Shown: piece by piece, positions 1-7,128 of the stretch | Layout: each line of letters starts with the position of its first letter | Position numbering within the stretch: position 1 is the first letter of the stretch | Assembly: GCA_031371805.1 (NCBI GenBank) | Contig: JANMKB010000294.1 | Coordinates: 1 to 7,269, forward strand | Length of the DNA stretch: 7,269 nucleotides | Direction of reading: 5' to 3' | From: JAFDVL01 sp031371805 | GTDB taxonomy: Bacteria; Acidobacteriota; Blastocatellia; RBC074 | Made by a program: the position numbers and the translations under genes | Notes under the pieces: model-generated | Told to the model about the DNA's origin: nothing | Databases searched by the model: none | Seen by the model: only the letters and a program-made list of their open reading frames with translations

Positions 1-9
1 ACACAGAGA

Positions 10-3000
10 ATGGTTGCAATGACCGGCAACTCTAAAATCATTCGCTGGATTATGGCCTGCCTGTTCGCGGCGTCATTCAGCTTCTCACTCACCACGCACT
101 TTTTCAGCGCTCACGCACAAGCCAGCGGTTACGAAGGCGACGTTACACCTCGCCCGACCGGAAAAAATGGTGCGATCTCCAAATCTGATTACAACCAGAT
201 CGGAAAATTCGCCACCGGACTCGACACCACCAATAATGGCAGCGAATTTCAACGGGCCGATTGTGCGCCACGCGGTTCACTCGGAGACGGCAAAATTGGC
301 ATTGCTGATTTGGTGCAGGCCATGCGGTATGAAGCGGGACTAGACCCGCTGACTGCGGTTGGCGGCCCAGCGGTAGCAATTCAAACCGAAACCGCTTCCA
401 GACTTTTGGCTGTGAGCGAAATGGCCAGAGAGGTCAGAATCGGCGCACCAACGTATGGCTCAGGAACCGTGACCGTTCCGGTCGAACTGGTTGCCATTGG
501 CAATGAAAATGCGCTCGGCTTTACCCTGGCATTTGATCAGGCAAAATTAAGTAATCCACTTCTGGTGTTGGGAACTGATGCCGCCGCGGCACTGCCAATT
601 TATAACTTAGCTCCAGTTGCCAGTGGTCGCATCGGCATCGGCATCGCCTTACCGCCCGGTCAAAAATTTAGCGCCGGAACCAGGCAAATCCTGCGCGTGA
701 CTTTCAATATTGCCAATAATGCTTTTGGAACAACGACACCAATTGGTTTTGCCAGTTCGCCCGTGCAATTGGAAATTTCAGATGAAATGGGAATTTTGCT
801 TGACCAAAGAATTTTCACCGGGAATACGATCACGCTGAATAATCCGGTTCCTGTCATCACGGTACTTTCTCCCAACTCAATTATTGCCGGCAGTTCGTCA
901 TTAACGATAGGTGTCATCGGATCAAATTTTGTGAATGGCTCAATTATCCGTTGGAATGGAGTAGATTTACCAACTACGTTTATTAATAGCACTTTGTTAT
1001 CAGCGCCAGTTCCGGCTTCTTCTTATGCACTTGCGGGAGCTGCCAGCATTACAGTTTTCAATCCTGCGCCGGGCGGAGGATTATCAAACGCCCTGCCCTT
1101 CGATATTCTAAATCCCCTGCCCACCGTAGTCGGTCTTAGCTCATCCACAATTTTAGCGGGTAGCTCTGGCACGCTGGAAATAGGGGGCATCGGATTTATC
1201 AACGGCTCCACGATTTACTTAAACGGAAGAAAATGTCCCACTAGATTTATTTCCTCCACCAGACTTTCATTTGATTATTTAGCCAGCGACATTGCCTGTG
1301 CCGGCAAATATCAGATTACAGTTATTACCCCTCCCCCTGGCGGAGGAACGTCAACTATCCTTACCCTGACGGTTGCGCCTGTAATTAGTTCGATCAACCC
1401 CAACATTGCCTATGTAGGTGGATCATCGTTCCTGCTGACTGTGACGGGAGTCGGTTTCTGTTCAGACTTGAACAGCATTGTGTGGAATGGCGTTGCTCGC
1501 CCAACCAATTTTGTCAGCGCCACGCAATTGACCACCACTGTTACCGCAGCGGAGTTAAATACGGCGCGTACTGTTAATGTCTCGGTCATTACGAGTGATG
1601 GCGTCAGTTCAGGTTCGCTGCCGTTCACCATTTCAGCGTGTACACCTGCCGCCCCCAAAGTCACATTGGCTTCATCAATTAATTTTGGCGATCCCATCAC
1701 ACCGGCGCGCTCATTAATCCCCTTAGCAAGCCGACCGTCCGCCACCTTCACAGTTGAAGATACCGGCTGTCAGCCGCTTACTTTCAGCTTTGGCGTCAAA
1801 CGAACAGGCGCTGATGTGGACAGCGGAAAGATTACCAACACAGATGACAGTGGCACATTTATTATCCAGAACATTTCCAGCGAAACGCCACAGGAAGTCC
1901 GCTCCGGCACAGCCATAACAGTGAATGGATTCGGGAAAGCTACTTTCAGGGTTTATTTCGATCCGAAAATTCCTGCGCCTGCCGGAGGCTACACAAATCT
2001 GGCCGCTAGTCAGGTGATCCCGGAATTAATCAATTCACTGCTAACAATCACATCGGGAGGCGCGACTTTGGCAACTTCAAATCTGACCGGACGCGTGGAA
2101 AATAATTCACGTTTCATCAATCCGCTTGCGCCCAGACTTGATCCACTGGTTGTCTTCACGAAATCCGGCGCCGATGAATACAGTGTGGAAATTTCCGGCT
2201 ATGACGCCAATGCCAATATTTACCGTTTCTCGTATCAGTTCTACGATGCGGCAGGTAACAAGATTGGACAAGCGCCAGGCTTTGACATTGACCTGCCCAA
2301 ACTTGGCATTCTTAAAGGCCAGAGCTTCACTTTATTCAAGAAGTTTTCGGCCTCCGAATGCGGACAAAATGCTACCGTGGTCAGAGGATTTTTCTATGAC
2401 CGCGAAGACAGCGCTTTTGCCACTTCAGGCGCTATCGGCACGGGACGGGGCCGAGTTTTAAATGCTGTCACGGTTTCAGCGGCGAGCTTTACACCAACGC
2501 TGGCGGCCAATGGAATCGCTTCGGCCTTTAGCGAAAGCTTTGGCAATGAAACTGCTCCGGCGGAAAAATTGCCACTGCCAACCAATCTGGCGAACGTCTC
2601 GGTTTATGTTACCGACAGTAATAAAGTCGAACGTATCGCTCCATTGTTCTATGTTTCCCCAACACAGATTAACTATTTAATCCCTGAATCCGCTGCCGCT
2701 GGTGAAGCCAAAGTGGTAGTGGCATATAAGGGTGAAGTAGTTTCCAGTGGAACGATGGCGATTGCGGAGATGGCTCCGGCGCTATTCACGGCAAATTCTG
2801 ACGGGCAGGGCGCTCCGTCGGGATATGTGGTACGGGTTAAAGCGGATAATTCACAAAGCAACGAAGCGGTTTATCAGTACGATGCGCTGCAAAAGAAATT
2901 CGTGACGACACCAATCAACCTGGGAGCGCCTGATGAACAGGTTTTCCTGACGTTGTTTGGCACGGGAATTCGTAATCACGGCGCCATGGAAACCGTCACT

Positions 3001-3177
3001 GCTAAAATTGCCGGGGTAGATGCCGAAGTGGTTTATGCCGGGCCACAGGGCGCATATGTCGGCGTAGATCAGGTCAATATTCGCGTCCCACGCAGCCTGC
3101 TGGTTGGTGGCGAAATTGATCTTGTCCTCAGCATTGATGGCAAGAAAGCGAATACGGTTCGCATTCAGGTTCGCTAA
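10..3177 (+). CDS. Secreted multidomain protein: dockerin-like, cohesin-like, IPT/TIG repeats, TIGR03437-like C-terminus
   Basis: This 1055-residue protein has an N-terminal signal peptide (charged start, hydrophobic core about residues 11-28, likely cleavage after AHA-Q near 36-37), so it should be exported. Residues 41-113 hold two dockerin/EF-hand-like segments (NGAISKSDYNQIGKFATGLD, then GDGKIGIADLVQAMRYEAGLD). Residues 141-276 form a cohesin-like beta domain containing GNENALGFTLAFD. Three IPT/TIG-type Ig-like repeats follow at about 281-367, 371-456 and 457-542, the first two ending in a PxPGGG turn. Residues 543-815 are beta-rich and not assigned. Residues 816-1055 match the TIGR03437-like C-terminal module (APLFYVSPTQINY, MAPALFTAN, LFGTGIRNH, VDQVNIRVP). 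The exact role is unknown; adhesion or surface assembly is an inference. ATG 10 is used, but ATG 19 is also possible. No stop codon lies in frame in the 9 bases upstream, so the true start could be outside the window. Confidence 0.9.
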   Translation: MVAMTGNSKIIRWIMACLFAASFSFSLTTHFFSAHAQASGYEGDVTPRPTGKNGAISKSDYNQIGKFATGLDTTNNGSEFQRADCAPRGSLGDGKIGIADLVQAMRYEAGLDPLTAVGGPAVAIQTETASRLLAVSEMAREVRIGAPTYGSGTVTVPVELVAIGNENALGFTLAFDQAKLSNPLLVLGTDAAAALPIYNLAPVASGRIGIGIALPPGQKFSAGTRQILRVTFNIANNAFGTTTPIGFASSPVQLEISDEMGILLDQRIFTGNTITLNNPVPVITVLSPNSIIAGSSSLTIGVIGSNFVNGSIIRWNGVDLPTTFINSTLLSAPVPASSYALAGAASITVFNPAPGGGLSNALPFDILNPLPTVVGLSSSTILAGSSGTLEIGGIGFINGSTIYLNGRKCPTRFISSTRLSFDYLASDIACAGKYQITVITPPPGGGTSTILTLTVAPVISSINPNIAYVGGSSFLLTVTGVGFCSDLNSIVWNGVARPTNFVSATQLTTTVTAAELNTARTVNVSVITSDGVSSGSLPFTISACTPAAPKVTLASSINFGDPITPARSLIPLASRPSATFTVEDTGCQPLTFSFGVKRTGADVDSGKITNTDDSGTFIIQNISSETPQEVRSGTAITVNGFGKATFRVYFDPKIPAPAGGYTNLAASQVIPELINSLLTITSGGATLATSNLTGRVENNSRFINPLAPRLDPLVVFTKSGADEYSVEISGYDANANIYRFSYQFYDAAGNKIGQAPGFDIDLPKLGILKGQSFTLFKKFSASECGQNATVVRGFFYDREDSAFATSGAIGTGRGRVLNAVTVSAASFTPTLAANGIASAFSESFGNETAPAEKLPLPTNLANVSVYVTDSNKVERIAPLFYVSPTQINYLIPESAAAGEAKVVVAYKGEVVSSGTMAIAEMAPALFTANSDGQGAPSGYVVRVKADNSQSNEAVYQYDALQKKFVTTPINLGAPDEQVFLTLFGTGIRNHGAMETVTAKIAGVDAEVVYAGPQGAYVGVDQVNIRVPRSLLVGGEIDLVLSIDGKKANTVRIQVR

Positions 3178-3187
3178 TTTATTTTCT

Positions 3188-3232
3188 GGTAGTGTTCGCC
3201 TCGTCTTTGTAATAGACGAGGCGAACACTACC
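3188..3232. repeat. Perfect intergenic palindrome, 19-bp arms (terminator-like or REP-like)
   Basis: Positions 3188-3206 are perfectly complementary to 3214-3232 around a 7-base loop, 10 bases after the stop of the upstream gene. Position favours a transcription terminator for that gene. However, only a weak TTTC tract follows on the plus strand and no T tract follows on the minus strand, so a standard intrinsic terminator is not clearly formed. A long GC-containing hairpin without a T run could equally be a dispersed REP-like palindrome or an mRNA-stabilising 3' structure. Confidence 0.6.
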
Positions 3233-3321
3233 TTTCATCGCAATCATTGAAAACTTAAAATAATAAAAATCAACCAGACCTGACCCCAATTATTCATGTC
3301 AGTTTCAGGTTGAATTTGCTT

Positions 3322-3328
3322 AGGAGGT
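3322..3328 (+). promoter_or_regulatory. Strong Shine-Dalgarno site
   Basis: AGGAGGT lies 5 bases before ATG 3334. It is a near-perfect anti-16S match and fixes the start of the FecR-like gene, whose first residues also form a good signal peptide. No convincing -35/-10 promoter pair was found in the 3233-3321 leader. Confidence 0.85.
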
Positions 3329-3333
3329 AAGCA

Positions 3334-5067
3334 ATGAGAAAAATGAGATTTGGCGCATCAATCGGAACTACGGGGCTAAGCATCGCCCTGGTTCTCAGCA
3401 GCAGTTTATTTCCGGTCGGCGCAACCACACGCACAAAAACAAATATTAATTCGGCAGCATCTGGCGCCATCGGCATCATCGAAGCGAATGGCGCAGTGCT
3501 CATCAATGGTCGTGAGGCCAAAGGCAGCTTCACGCTGTGGGGAGATGAGTTAGTACAAGCAGCAGCAGGAGCCAAAATTATTTTTGGCGCGCTCGGCGAA
3601 GTGAAATTAAATCCCGGTGGCTCCCTGCAATTGAAGATGGAAAACGCCAGGATTCATGAAGCGGCTGGCACACAGGCATTTTCTGCTTCTCTGCTCGCAG
3701 GTGAGATGAATGTGAAATTGCTCAATGAATCCGGGGCTTTGGTCAATTCTGCGGGTTCTGAATTTACGGCTTCACGCGGAGCGAATTTCAAAGTTGACCT
3801 GAAATCCGGTCACTCTGTTTTGCAAACGGGAATGGGTACAGTCATCGCCAACACTTACGCTGCGCCAGTCAAAGCAATTGAAAACAAAACGTTAACTTCC
3901 ACGACCACGAAAAAAGATGCGCAGTTCCTTTCTTCCAAAAAACTTGAAAAGTTACTTGGCAGTTTTCAAATCAAAGCACCAGCGTCCGTTATTGCCGAAG
4001 CCGGACGCCGCGAAAAAGCGATGGATGAATTAGCCAGCAAACGGGCAACCTTTATGCGCTCGCTGTCGTTAACTGCCAACGGCGCGTTTTATACTGGCAG
4101 TACTGCCAGATCTGACAGCAAATTTTCCAGCACAATTGGCGCGGCAGAATCTTTGCGCGGCGTCCTCATCAACGGCAAGCTCACCGCTGGTCGTGAAATG
4201 TTATGGGGCGGCGAAGTCCTGGAAGCTCCCAAAGGTTCCGGCGCTCGCTTGTCATTCTCATCCATTGGACAGGTAGTTTTGAATAGCGGCGCAAAAGCCA
4301 AACTCACGACCGAAACAGTTGGCGTCCATGCCACTGATCAATCCGCGCAAAAAGTTTTGGCGGCGCAATTGTTAAGTGGCGACCTTATTTTAAAATTTGA
4401 TCCGAACGCGAGCGGCTATGTTCGCGCCGGAGATTCAGTGATGGCGGCCTCACGCGGCGCTCAGTTTCGCGTCGAAATGCGCGAAGGCAACGGCGCAGTT
4501 GATGTCACGAATGGTTCCGTCATGGTCGTCGGTAACTGGCCTTTGCTCACGTCCGCAATGATTCGTGATGCGACCACTGGCAAAGCTCGCTTCGAGACTA
4601 AGAGCTATAATATTCGTCCCGCCAGTCTGAACAGCATTTTCCAGGTTGGCGTCAATCGCACGCGCAACATTCAAATGCTGGTGACGGATGAACAAAATAA
4701 ACCGCTGGCTGATTTACCGGTAAGATTTACGCTGAAAGGCGCTGGCTCACTCGGCGTAACGATGTTCGCAAGCAACAGCATCGAAGTCCATACCGACGCC
4801 AAAGGAATTGCTACAATTCCCTACAATGCAGGCGCAACAACAGGCACAGCGCCGGTCACGGCTGAAGTGCCGGGAACAAATGCGACCGCGACAACCACCG
4901 CCAATGTCACACAAGATGACCCACGTTTTTTCTCGTGGCATGGAGGTTTTCCGGCAGTGGTCGTCGCCGCAGCCGCAATTGGCATCGGAGCAGGAGTTTG
5001 GGCGACAAAAGACAAACGCAGCAGCTTGCCAATTCAGGGTAAGGGCGATGCAGTGCTGATTCCGTAA
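3334..5067 (+). CDS. Signal-peptide protein with two FecR-like domains, Ig-like domain and C-terminal TM helix
   Basis: The 577-residue product starts with a signal peptide (MRKMRFG, hydrophobic 8-30). Two FecR-like domains follow at about 45-172 and 270-400. They align with each other over LINGxxxxGxxxLWGxE, a central GxVxLNxG turn, and a LLxGxxxxK...ASRGAxFxV end, so an internal duplication is visible in the sequence. A charged, probably helical linker lies between them (about 190-245). Residues 440-525 resemble a bacterial Ig-like (invasin/Big_1 type) domain: QMLVTDEQNKPLADLPVRFTL, then TDAKGIATIPYNAG. A hydrophobic stretch at 537-556 followed by KDKR looks like a C-terminal membrane anchor. 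FecR proper is an anti-sigma regulator in iron uptake, but no sigma factor or TonB receptor gene is adjacent, so such a role is not supported. A periplasmic or surface structural or sensing role is an inference. Confidence 0.88.
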   Translation: MRKMRFGASIGTTGLSIALVLSSSLFPVGATTRTKTNINSAASGAIGIIEANGAVLINGREAKGSFTLWGDELVQAAAGAKIIFGALGEVKLNPGGSLQLKMENARIHEAAGTQAFSASLLAGEMNVKLLNESGALVNSAGSEFTASRGANFKVDLKSGHSVLQTGMGTVIANTYAAPVKAIENKTLTSTTTKKDAQFLSSKKLEKLLGSFQIKAPASVIAEAGRREKAMDELASKRATFMRSLSLTANGAFYTGSTARSDSKFSSTIGAAESLRGVLINGKLTAGREMLWGGEVLEAPKGSGARLSFSSIGQVVLNSGAKAKLTTETVGVHATDQSAQKVLAAQLLSGDLILKFDPNASGYVRAGDSVMAASRGAQFRVEMREGNGAVDVTNGSVMVVGNWPLLTSAMIRDATTGKARFETKSYNIRPASLNSIFQVGVNRTRNIQMLVTDEQNKPLADLPVRFTLKGAGSLGVTMFASNSIEVHTDAKGIATIPYNAGATTGTAPVTAEVPGTNATATTTANVTQDDPRFFSWHGGFPAVVVAAAAIGIGAGVWATKDKRSSLPIQGKGDAVLIP

Positions 5068-5092
5068 GACATAACAAAATTTACCCACAATC

Positions 5093-5133
5093 AAACGCGA
5101 GCTGGATCAATTGATCCAGCTCGCGTTTTTTTT
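5093..5133 (+). terminator. Intrinsic (Rho-independent) terminator
   Basis: A perfect 36-bp palindrome spans 5093-5128 (half-site AAACGCGAGCTGGATCAA). An uninterrupted run of eight T begins inside its right end at 5126-5133. It sits 25 bases after the stop of the FecR-like gene and between two convergent genes. The minus strand reads AAA before the stem and its own T stretch is short (TTT after GCG), so it acts mainly on plus-strand transcripts. Confidence 0.92.
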
Positions 5134-5194
5134 GAGAATTATTTTGGAATGGCGGAGCAGTTGGTACGTGCTGGCTGGCATTCAAAAGCTTATC

Positions 5195-6384
5195 TCACCT
5201 GATCGCTACCCTGACTACATTCACCAATTTGCCGTCCACAATCAACTCAATATTCACCTCGCCGCGTCCTTTTAGAATGGCTGGCAATTTCACATTGATC
5301 TGATCAAGTCCCGCAAAAAAGCCCTGCGCTCCGGCATATTCGACGGATGCGCCAACACCGCCGATTTTTACTTTGACGTTGGCCAAATCGCTCCGGTTTT
5401 TGCAGCCTGTGCCGTAGAGCAACAAATATACCTGCTCGCCGGAACTGCCCATGTCGATTGGCTCCGCGATGAATTTTCCACCTGCCGCATCATACCGCGC
5501 CAGATTATTTTCCGTCCTTGATCCATCAGTGCGCACCAGCAAAGCGCTGCCTGCCGCGAAGTCTGTCCCCGAAGCATCTAGGACGGCGCGACTTTGCCAA
5601 TGGTTACCAGCCCGGTTGAAGTAACGCCTGCGCCGCTGAAAATCGTCAGCGGCGCTACACCCTCAGCCGTGCCAGCCGGAAGGTGGAAATTGATCTGCGC
5701 AGGCGAAGCATAAAACAGCGGCGCAAATCGTTCTGCTCCCTTGCTGTCTTTGACAATCACCTGCGAACCACCCAGCGAAATCGGCAACGGCAAGCTGGCT
5801 GCCGCCTGTGCGAACGCCGCCAATTGCGAGCCAAAAGCGGAGACAATAGATTCTGCTGCCTGCTCACCACCCACATAATTCGCTGCCGACACCGTCGCCA
5901 CTGCTTTGCCCGAAATCGAAATCGTAGCTCCGATATAATTCACGCCCGCCACAACGCTCGCATTCACATCTGCGACTTCACGCGGTAAAAGTTGATCAGA
6001 AAAGCTGACATTCGTAATTACCTCACCAGCGCCGCCATTGGACATAAAGCGTAGATTGAGCAACGCATGAGTCCCCGCCGCAAGCTGTTGTCCCGCCGGC
6101 AATGCCAGCGCAAATCCTACAAGCCCGTTTATGGCTTGCGAGGAATTGACCTGCAACGCAGCCCCATTCGCGCCCTCGCCCACCGCAGCATCCAAAAAAG
6201 TCATAACTTTCGGGTCGTAGTTCAAACTGAGAGCTAGACCGTTTTCGTTACCCTGCGCATTGAGTTCGATTTGTAGCGAGCCGATTTGCCCGCGTTTGAA
6301 TTGAGTATTAACCCCGCGAATAATCCTAGCTGCATCAGGCTGTGTGATAGCCTCAGTCCGATTACCTTCCAAAGCAGGATTTTC
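5195..6384 (-). pseudogene. Broken cohesin-like plus TIGR03437-like secreted protein
   Basis: This is a degraded relative of the large gene at 10-3177. Read on the minus strand, the open frame begins just after an in-frame TAA at 6385-6387. It encodes a cohesin-like domain (QIGSLQIELNAQGNENGLAL, then GLVGFALALPAGQQLAAGTH), then the start of a TIGR03437-like module (APLFYASPAQINFHLPAG) up to IGKVAPS and a stop at 5578-5580. The module resumes in another frame (DASGTDFAAG, LLYGTGCKN, GLDQINVKLP) and ends at 5195-5197. Against the intact paralog, five residues (LFTAN) between APS/APA and the next aligned segment are replaced by 5 bases where 15 are expected, a net loss of about 10 bases. Signal peptide, dockerin-like region and any credible start are missing; the nearest start is TTG 6370-6372 with no Shine-Dalgarno site. 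It is therefore probably inactive. Confidence 0.85.
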
Positions 6385-6387
6385 TTA

Positions 6388-6489
6388 TAAAAACTGAATT
6401 GACTTGAGCCAGTTTATCAGCATCCTGAAATTGTCACCAAAATCTTCCATTTGTGCTTTTTTGTTAGCACAACCGGTTTTTCTCAAAAG
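6388..6489. other. Non-coding junction between pseudogene and cassette array
   Basis: No supported gene is present. The stretch lies between the point where cohesin-protein homology stops and the outer box of the first attC site. It is AT-rich and contains the small palindrome AACCGGTT at 6471-6478. It also holds one half of the inverted repeat listed at 6461-6498. It may be chromosomal DNA at the end of the array, or the remnant of a cassette that has lost its attC. Confidence 0.5.
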
Positions 6490-6498
6490 TGCTAACAA
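6461..6498. repeat. 10-bp inverted repeat overlapping the attC outer box
   Basis: TTGTTAGCAC at 6461-6470 is the exact reverse complement of GTGCTAACAA at 6489-6498, with an 18-base spacer. The right half contains the outer crossover box of the first attC site, so an integrase-type box is present here in both orientations. No T tract follows on either strand, so a terminator is unlikely. Confidence 0.75.
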
Positions 6499-6577
6499 TT
6501 CGTTCACCGGGCGTGGCCGTGTGACGCTTGTTTACGGACGACCTGACGGCCACGCTCCGGTGCAATAAATGTTGGGC
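6490..6577 (-). other. attC-like recombination site (downstream end of cassette)
   Basis: Read on the minus strand, the site starts with GCCCAAC (6571-6577, fits RYYYAAC) and ends with GTTAGCA (6490-6496, imperfect GTTRRRY). The arms between pair as a long hairpin: the left arm TTGCACCGGAGCGTGGCCGT pairs with the right arm, whose matching strand reads TTCACCGGGCGTGGCCGT. The left arm thus has exactly two extra unpaired bases, G and A, 6 bp apart. This is the count, side and spacing of the extrahelical bases that define orientation in classical attC (59-be) sites. It lies about 20 bases after the stop of the small membrane protein gene, as expected for a cassette. Confidence 0.8.
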
Positions 6578-7128
6578 GCATTGTTGGTAAGGAAATTTAC
6601 TGTCCCCGATCTTCGATGCGTTGCATCTCAGTTCGCCATTCGGTTACATCCAATGTCACCAGTCCTTCTACACGTTTGACAAAGTTTCTCGTAGCTTTTT
6701 GGGTGTCATTATCTGGATACTCTTTAGTTGCACGCGCTTTAAAAAGGTATTTCTCAACTTGCAGCATGTGATAGATGTAGCCGTACCGAATGAAGTTTTC
6801 CCGCCAACCGTTAATGGAGAGTAGGCCTGTCGCAATCGCGGCTATCGCCGAGAAAGCCGCGCCAACAATCTTCGCATACTTCCACTCTAAGAGGAGTATG
6901 ACTGGTACGACAGCGGTGAAGATGAGCGCAATACCCTGAAATTGCATGCTCCGCTTGTGGTTCTTCTTCTTCCAAGCCAGATACTGATCTATTAAGCAAT
7001 CGCAGCGATTCAGGGCGGTCTGATCTGGGGTCTTTCCCCCTTCCTCCAACTTGGAACAGTCTACATTATTCATTTTTGTGCTCTTCACTTATGAGATACC
7101 AGCGATTCACAATCGGTAAGCAGCCCAA
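6496..7128 (-). mobile_element. Integron-type gene cassette, 633 bp, one gene
   Basis: The boundaries are the predicted crossover points (between G and TT of the GTTRRRY box) of two consecutive attC-like sites. The content is one promoterless-looking gene on the same strand as the attC orientation, with its 3' end facing its attC. That orientation and the compact size match known cassettes. No integrase gene or attI can be identified in the window, so whether the array is an active integron or an attC-only cluster cannot be decided here. Confidence 0.75.
6597..7073 (-). CDS. Two-TM DUF4231/SLATT-like membrane protein (cassette gene)
   Basis: From ATG 7073 the product has 158 residues. A polar N-terminal helix (to about 41) precedes two transmembrane helices at about 42-62 (FQGIALIFTAVVPVILLL) and 66-88 (AKIVGAAFSAIAAIATGLLS). 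After these come WRENFIRYGYIYHMLQVEKYLF, a short Y/P-containing loop, and a final helix FVKRVEGLVTLDVTEW. This order, with the W/R-rich post-TM helix and terminal FxxRVE...EW, is the pattern I know for DUF4231/SLATT domains. Those are predicted membrane pore or effector proteins associated with nucleotide-signal conflict systems; function in this protein is inference. GTG 7088 would add five residues but has no ribosome binding site, while ATG 7073 has a weak GAAGAG 7 bases upstream. No promoter is evident; cassette genes usually depend on an upstream integron promoter. Confidence 0.8.
   Translation of the reverse strand: MNNVDCSKLEEGGKTPDQTALNRCDCLIDQYLAWKKKNHKRSMQFQGIALIFTAVVPVILLLEWKYAKIVGAAFSAIAAIATGLLSINGWRENFIRYGYIYHMLQVEKYLFKARATKEYPDNDTQKATRNFVKRVEGLVTLDVTEWRTEMQRIEDRGQ

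Noticed and set aside
2851..3228. Minus-strand open frame of 125 codons
   Set aside because: It lies opposite the conserved TIGR03437-like end of the large secreted protein and across the 3188-3232 palindrome. Its translation shows no domain or signal, so it is a shadow frame.
4747..5094. Minus-strand open frame of 115 codons, very cysteine-rich
   Set aside because: It is antisense to the Ig-like and TM region of the FecR-like protein. The cysteines come from reading alanine/threonine-rich codons backwards.
5683..5988. Plus-strand open frame of 101 codons
   Set aside because: It is antisense to the clear cohesin/TIGR03437-like pseudogene and has an arginine-rich, low-information translation.
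6385..6450. Tiny minus-strand frame MEDFGDNFRMLINWLKSIQFL
   Set aside because: It has 21 codons, no ribosome binding site and no recognisable family. It happens to end just before the pseudogene frame but does not supply its missing signal peptide.
7074..7088. GTG 7088 as start of the cassette gene
   Set aside because: There is no Shine-Dalgarno sequence before it. ATG 7073 has a weak GAAGAG at suitable spacing and loses no part of the recognisable domain.
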